This document shows, one piece after another, positions 14,902 through 19,008 of a stretch of DNA of 19,008 nt. The notes under the pieces are model-generated. The model did no database searches, was not told the DNA's origin, and saw only the letters and a program-made list of their open reading frames with translations. Source of the stretch: Gracilaria caudata (taxonomy: Eukaryota; Rhodophyta; Florideophyceae; Gracilariales; Gracilariaceae); the NCBI GenBank assembly GCA_030374735.1, contig JASCIV010000473.1, positions 1-19,008 on the forward strand. Reading direction: 5' to 3'. How positions within the stretch are numbered: the stretch's first letter is position 1; every line of letters begins with the position of its first letter. Made by a program: the position numbers and the translations under genes.

Positions 14902-16322
14902 CTAGCTCGTCAAACGGTTCCCCAACATTGCCCATGCAGTGTCAAAGAACGTTTCTAAATTACTGTTTGCTTCCGGCGTTCGATGCTGCATTGCGAGCAT
15001 GATACCTCGAAGCTTGAGAAGCCACCCTAACGGGGAGGCAATATCGTAGGCTTCTCTAAGGCGGTCCATCGGCTCGTAGTCAATCCATGTCTGCAAGTAC
15101 TGGTCTCGCTCTGCATCAGAGATGTGTTCATTAATCAGATGAAAGTCGTAAAAAGGATGCGATATCGAGGCAAAGTACCAATCGAACAAAATTGTTTGCT
15201 CTCCAGTCTCTGACTCTTTCTTCAAACCAGCATTGCTGATCGAGACGTCCCCATGTGTCAAAGTCAAAAGGAATGCCGTATTCGTCCAAATCCCGTAATC
15301 TTGCCTCTACTAACGGGATAATTGATTCGAAGTCTGACATCAAACCACACAAGTTGCCACGAGGGTCATCCCTCCATCTCCTAAGCTCAGTAAGAAGTGC
15401 CGATGAGTCAAGAACTACACATCCTCCTCGAACAAGTCTCTCTTTTTGTTCTAGCGAAGCTTTATGTAGTGATCCAAGACAGTTAATTAGTAGCTGAAGC
15501 GCTTGTTCCTCATTGCGGTTTTCCAAGGGAATAAATTCACGAGAAGCAAAGCCTGCCAGTTCATCTGACATGCCCACAACCGTCAAAGTCACTGATGGAA
15601 GTACCCTTAAAATAGTCTGTGTAATTTGGAGCTCATTAGTCCCGAAAGCAGGGGACTTGAGAAAGTAGTGCCCTTTATCTGAGCTGACTCTGAGAATTGT
15701 GGACATGTAATTCGTTCTGCATTGAACAACTGGACCGAAAACGTGCGCATTGTCGTCCTCAGCAACTCGTCGGAACCACTCACAAGCCATTTTCATACCA
15801 GCCCAGTTGGTGTCGAGGCTGCCAAATACTTCTGAGAACAAGAATTTTCTTTCTCGAGAAACTTTACAACGCGAACAGTTACACCAATCAAGCTGTCATT
15901 GTCTGATGTGTTTAGACCTTTCACGAAGGAACAGTCCTGCCAGGCCATATTTTCCGTTAATCGAAGTTGCGAGTCTTCTTTATCTTCCAGCAACAACATC
16001 TTGGACACATCCTGCTCGATTCGGTTCGCTGCAGTATTTGGAGTAGTTTGCAAAATAGTTTCCGAGTAGGTCAGCAACAGCAAAGAATCGTACAGCAGAG
16101 GCGTCGATGCTAAGATGTTCTTGGAATTGCAAGACACTGGTCTCGATATTCCGCGCACCCATTCTAGCGAAGTAGTAGGGGGGAAAGTCCTGAGCTACCA
16201 GCGTCATATTTCATCATAAGCACTTTGCGCTCATCTGGAATGACCAGCACGAGCCTAATGAGCTCCGAAAAGAACTCCACGACGCGCTCCGGCTCGCTAC
16301 GCTTTGGCGACATACCATTCAT
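14902..16322 (-). pseudogene. Frame-broken Nudix-like/APH-like phosphotransferase
   Basis: Successive minus-strand frames carry pieces of one protein in order. 16322-16164 holds a start and a Nudix-like strand (LVLVIPDERKVLMM). 16207-15980 continues in a second frame. 16158-15793 in a third frame holds WQDCSFVKGLN followed by GVTVRVVKFL. 15841-15131 holds the kinase N-lobe (GHYFLKSP with the ATP lysine) and LGSLHKAS. 15267-14902 holds HGDVSISN, the catalytic loop of aminoglycoside/choline kinase-type enzymes, and FDW for the metal-binding Asp. Two of the shifts sit at homopolymers (six C near 16178-16183, four T at 15266-15269), each explained by one extra base. Proteins with a Nudix-like N-terminus before an APH-type domain are known; their substrates are mostly unknown. 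Neighbouring genes show no frame breaks, which favours real decay over sequencing error, though the latter or short introns remain possible. Confidence 0.65.
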
Positions 16323-16354
16323 TCCGTTTTACGAGCTGCAATAACGCTGGGTAG

Positions 16355-16367
16355 CTTCGTAGTTACT
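16355..16367 (+). repeat. 13-bp direct repeat, copy 2
   Basis: Second copy of CTTCGTAGTTACT, about 30 bp upstream of the start of the broken phosphotransferase. No inverted termini or transposase are associated. Confidence 0.3.
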
Positions 16368-16577
16368 GGGAAAGAACGAATCTTGATCTACCCTTGTAGG
16401 AAGTGATGATGATCATGAAGATGACTTTCATTTAGGGCGGATTTAGCAATTTGCTTCAGTCAGAACGATGGCATCATGACGCAGCCAAGGGAATCAAGAG
16501 GAAAGCGTTGTTAGTTCAACAGTTGGTGATCATAGTTTTGACTTGGTGCGATTGCTCGCACGCAGTCAAAGCTAAAG

Positions 16578-18530
16578 TTAGTGTTGTGCGCTACCGCGCT
16601 CTGCAAGTTGTGCATCGCCACGTTGCTCAGCGTGCGCATCAGCTTCTGCCTTATCGTCCTCGCTTCCCCACTGCACCGCTTTCGAAAACAAGCTCGCCGA
16701 GTTCACCGCCGCAATCGCATCCATCTCCGCGTGCTTTGCAAGCGCCCGCAGCGCCTTGCCATACACAAAATGCGTGCCCAGCACAATGTACGGCATGCAG
16801 TCATCCACATGTTTCTCTCGCGGCAGCACCGATGTGGAGTACACATTCGGCGCAAGCGGCGCAAAGTACTCCAGTCGAGCGCCTGGCTCAAACATCTCTG
16901 CCAGCACGCCCGACGATTCAAAGTGCTCGCCGCACGTGATCTTGTACACGCCCGCCTTGTCGGCGCGCACCTCTCGCACGCGCTCGAAGCGCGAAAACGC
17001 CGGCGCGTGCATCACGTCAATGCAGTCTGGAATGTGCTTCTCGCGCGCAAAACGGAAGAAGGACGCCTGCGCAACGCCCACCACCACCGCCACATGCGAG
17101 CACGCGCGCGCCGGCACCACTTGCTCGTGTTGTTGTTGTTGTTGTTGTTGCTGCTGCTGCTCTTGCTGCTCATCCGCTGCGTCGGCGGATTGCGAAGCGT
17201 CATGCAGCGCTTGTTCGTGTGCAGCCTGCTGTGCGCTGGCGTCGTCGCGCGCGTAGCCCAGCAACTCGGACAGCGAGTTGCCCACCGGCGTATCAATGGT
17301 CATCTCGCCCTCCTTTGGCGAGGCGCACAGCACCACTCCGTCAAAGCGCTCGCTGCCTCCGTCCGCGTACGACACGTCATACTGGTTGTCCTGTTCGCAG
17401 TACACGATGGCGGTGACAGTGGTGTTGAGGCTGAGTCGCAGCGGCATGGTGGCGCGCGCCGCCTCAATGAGCGCGTCGCACAGCGCGCCATTGTTGGGCG
17501 CAATCGTACACAGCCGCTCGCTCGCATCGCTGTTCATCGCGTCGCACTGCAGCATGCTGAACTGCAGCGCCAGCGCGTTGAGCCGCTTCATGCGCGCGCC
17601 CGCATACTCGCGCATCACGGTGGGCGCAATGTGCCGCGCCACGTACTGCGGCTTGTACTGGAACTGCTCGGTGTAGTCCAACGCCGTGCTGCGCAGGTAC
17701 GAGTCCAGCCCCGCGCGCTGCACAAGCGTGCCCACCGAAATGGAGCACGTGGCCACATTGCGCACGTTCATCTTCGCCAGCAGCTTCACAAAACCCTCCA
17801 CACTGCCGCGCGCAATGGCCGGCGTGATGCCGTACGAGAACAGCAGCGGCGCGGTGGTGCCCCAGAATGAGTAGTTGCGCTGCCACATGTGCACCACGCG
17901 CTTGGGCGACAGCACCGTGAGCATCAGAAACAACACGCACTGCACCATCACGTACGCGCGGTTGAGGCGCCCCACCACGCGCGTCATGAGCTGCTGCGCC
18001 GAGTACAGCAACATGGCAAACGCGACGCTGCGCCACAAGTTGTTGTTCAACAGCCGGTACAGCACGTCCAACAGCCACCACCCCGTGTGCATGAGCAAGT
18101 ACTTGTCGTCTCTCCAATCCCACAGCGCATAACTTCGCACCAGCGCGCCATAACTTCCGCGCGCCCACGCGCTGTTCACAACCGCCGCGCGCACCCGTCC
18201 GCGGCGCATCGCAGTGGCGCCCGGCAGCGCCACGCGGCGGTTGAAGAACGGCAGCGTGCCGCGCGCGTCGTTCGCCGCCTCCAGCAGGTCGTTCAAGAAG
18301 GTGCCGTGCAACACGGGCAGTGTGGCATACGCACCCACTTGCACCTCGAGCTCATCGTCCACGCGCACGGCGCGCAGCGAAGAGCCGCCGAGCGTGGCGC
18401 GCCGTTCCAACACGCTCACGTCGAACGCGCGCTCCGAGTGCAGCTCGTGGCGGTCGTGCTCCGCCACGAGCGCCAGGTCGAGCGCGGTGGCGCAGCCCAG
18501 CAGGTTGCCTCCCACCACAGCAATCTTCAT
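16578..18530 (-). CDS. PCYOX1: Prenylcysteine oxidase family flavoprotein
   Basis: A 650-residue protein of the prenylcysteine oxidase/lyase family, FAD thioether oxidases that release free cysteine and a prenyl aldehyde when prenylated proteins are broken down. The N-terminus forms a Rossmann strand, IAVVGGNLLGC (3-13), followed by an acidic VLERRATLGGSS (40-51). Residues 319-358 (LNALALQFSMLQ to NNGALCDALIEAA) and 398-404 (GVVLCAS) match the family core. The end (589-615; FVYGKALRALAKHAEMDAIAA) strongly recalls the PCYOX C-terminal YTSxxEWAASAMEISAIAA segment. Oddities: Asn replaces the third Gly of the dinucleotide motif; a hydrophobic stretch with two possible membrane helices (164-180, 192-208) is inserted; and a polyQ-rich, acidic insert (430-470) interrupts the second half. 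At about 500 residues usual length, it is enlarged. Lysosomal or vacuolar/ER location is typical of the family; no clear signal peptide is seen. The GTG two codons upstream was not used. Confidence 0.8.
   Translation of the reverse strand: MKIAVVGGNLLGCATALDLALVAEHDRHELHSERAFDVSVLERRATLGGSSLRAVRVDDELEVQVGAYATLPVLHGTFLNDLLEAANDARGTLPFFNRRVALPGATAMRRGRVRAAVVNSAWARGSYGALVRSYALWDWRDDKYLLMHTGWWLLDVLYRLLNNNLWRSVAFAMLLYSAQQLMTRVVGRLNRAYVMVQCVLFLMLTVLSPKRVVHMWQRNYSFWGTTAPLLFSYGITPAIARGSVEGFVKLLAKMNVRNVATCSISVGTLVQRAGLDSYLRSTALDYTEQFQYKPQYVARHIAPTVMREYAGARMKRLNALALQFSMLQCDAMNSDASERLCTIAPNNGALCDALIEAARATMPLRLSLNTTVTAIVYCEQDNQYDVSYADGGSERFDGVVLCASPKEGEMTIDTPVGNSLSELLGYARDDASAQQAAHEQALHDASQSADAADEQQEQQQQQQQQQQHEQVVPARACSHVAVVVGVAQASFFRFAREKHIPDCIDVMHAPAFSRFERVREVRADKAGVYKITCGEHFESSGVLAEMFEPGARLEYFAPLAPNVYSTSVLPREKHVDDCMPYIVLGTHFVYGKALRALAKHAEMDAIAAVNSASLFSKAVQWGSEDDKAEADAHAEQRGDAQLAERGSAQH
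17130..17168 (-). repeat. PolyQ CAA/CAG repeat
   Basis: A CAG/CAA tract coding 12 glutamines interrupted by one Glu, preceded by Ala/Asp-rich sequence, in the prenylcysteine oxidase-like gene. On the plus strand it reads as GTT/GCT triplets. The pure CAA block next to a CAG block suggests slippage. Confidence 0.85.
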
Positions 18531-18607
18531 CGCCACCGTCTGCGCGCGCGCGGCGCAGGCGAGCGTGCCACCCCCCCCGCGCAGCCGCGCGCAGCTTCAA
18601 GAAGGAA

Positions 18608-18619
18608 ACACACACACAC
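18608..18619. repeat. Short (CA)n tract
   Basis: Six CA units or their shift, about 80 bp upstream of the prenylcysteine oxidase-like start; another CA run lies near 18702-18715. Simple sequence; no function claimed. Confidence 0.6.
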
Positions 18620-18643
18620 GAGCCGCGCGCGCTCGCGCGGGCC

Positions 18644-18662
18644 GAATCTGCTGCGCAGATTC
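18644..18662. repeat. Perfect 8-bp inverted repeat, 3-nt loop
   Basis: GAATCTGC and GCAGATTC flank TGC, about 115 bp upstream of the prenylcysteine oxidase-like ATG. It has the same 8-3-8 geometry as the element at 3913-3931 but a different sequence. It may be a dimer-binding operator-like site or chance. Confidence 0.5.
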
Positions 18663-18764
18663 ATTGAAATGAATCATGATGATGTTTCGCTTTCTTTTAT
18701 CCAACACACACACACCCAAAAAAACGCACGCAAAAAAGAAAAGAAAAAAATTGGTTGCTAAAAA

Positions 18765-19008
18765 TCACTGCGCCAGCACCGCCTGCACCACAAACTCGCA
18801 CAGAAACGACGACATGGGCCACAGCCCCACAAAGCCCGCGCAGCGCACCGCGCGGCGCAGCCGCACCGCGCGGTCGATGCGCCACATCCAGCACGGCGGC
18901 GCGCTGGGCGTCTCGCCGCTGGCGCAGTACACCGCCTCGCTCACGTGGATCACGCCCACCACCGCGCCGCCCGGCAGTCTGCCCGTCTCCCTCCCCCCAC
19001 CACCACCG
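18765..19008 (-). CDS. Possible 3' end of a gene cut by the window edge
   Basis: An open frame enters from the right edge and ends at TGA (18767-18765), giving 80 residues. It begins Gly/Arg-rich, continues GGAVVGVIHVSEAVYCASGE, has an Arg-rich amphipathic stretch (RIDRAVRLRRAVR), and ends hydrophobic (FVGLWPMSSFLCEFVVQAVLAQ), as in a membrane-associated protein. I do not recognise it. The DNA is GC-rich, so the frame could be open by chance, but the A-rich stretch just after the stop (about 18718-18764) looks like a change to 3' flank. The ATG-like starts inside the fragment are not preferred because the frame is open to the edge. Confidence 0.4.
   Translation of the reverse strand, partial: GGGGGRETGRLPGGAVVGVIHVSEAVYCASGETPSAPPCWMWRIDRAVRLRRAVRCAGFVGLWPMSSFLCEFVVQAVLAQ

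Noticed and set aside
16581..17870. 429-codon plus-strand frame opposite the prenylcysteine oxidase-like gene
   Set aside because: Its His/Arg/Leu-rich product, with a leucine run opposite the polyQ tract, is the antisense shadow of a gene with clear family motifs on the minus strand.
1..19008. CRISPR array, insertion sequence, integrated virus or bacterial operon
   Set aside because: No regularly spaced repeats, transposase, integrase, capsid or polymerase motifs, and no ribosome-binding-site pattern; gene families and spacing are those of nuclear eukaryotic DNA.

Overview
The window looks like nuclear DNA of a compact, intron-poor eukaryote, probably unicellular. Almost every gene is one uninterrupted reading frame. 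The families are eukaryotic: a P/U (Pho80)-type cyclin, a bZIP factor with the NRESARRSR basic region, the DNA polymerase delta subunit POLD3/Cdc27, a prenylcysteine oxidase, a SLC30A5 (ZnT5)-related membrane protein and a GPS2-like coiled coil. The tyrosyl-tRNA synthetase is of bacterial type with an Arg/Ala-rich leader, as expected for a nuclear gene serving an organelle. A microalga (for example a red alga) or another intron-poor protist would fit, but the sequence does not settle the lineage.

Layout, left to right. 1-305: 3' flank. 306-1244 (-): cyclin, with a TATA-like element just upstream. 1245-2056: GC-rich spacer with a tandem GACGTC array. 2057-3142 (-): unrecognised protein with a Gly run. 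3143-4572: spacer ending in a pyrimidine-rich leader. 4573-5019 (+): small GPS2-like coiled-coil protein. 5020-6226: AT-richer spacer without a convincing gene. 6227-7369 (-): bZIP factor. 7943-9226 (-): multi-pass membrane protein resembling the N-terminal half of ZnT5/Msc2. 9227-9659: divergent promoter with three CACGTG boxes. 9660-11078 (+): organellar TyrRS. 11159-12625 (-): POLD3, with a textbook E2F site about 160 bp upstream and an AACGTT-rich inverted repeat behind it. 13253-14080 (-): short-chain dehydrogenase/reductase. 14174-14468 (+): doubtful small gene in two frames. 14902-16322 (-): decayed phosphotransferase gene (Nudix-like plus APH-like) spread over several frames. 16578-18530 (-): prenylcysteine oxidase family flavoprotein with a hydrophobic insertion. 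18765-19008 (-): possible 3' end of a gene cut by the window edge.

The genes are not an operon or a visible pathway; this is ordinary mixed nuclear gene order, partly in divergent pairs. No mobile element, CRISPR array, tRNA or rRNA was found. I did not find a clearly new multi-gene system. The best leads are the ZnT5 N-terminal-like protein without a cation-efflux domain, the E2F and AACGTT elements upstream of POLD3, the CACGTG cluster in the ZnT5-like/TyrRS promoter, the GPS2-like protein, and the frame-broken phosphotransferase. Several leftmost in-frame starts are TTG or GTG codons; each start given here is the first ATG that fits.
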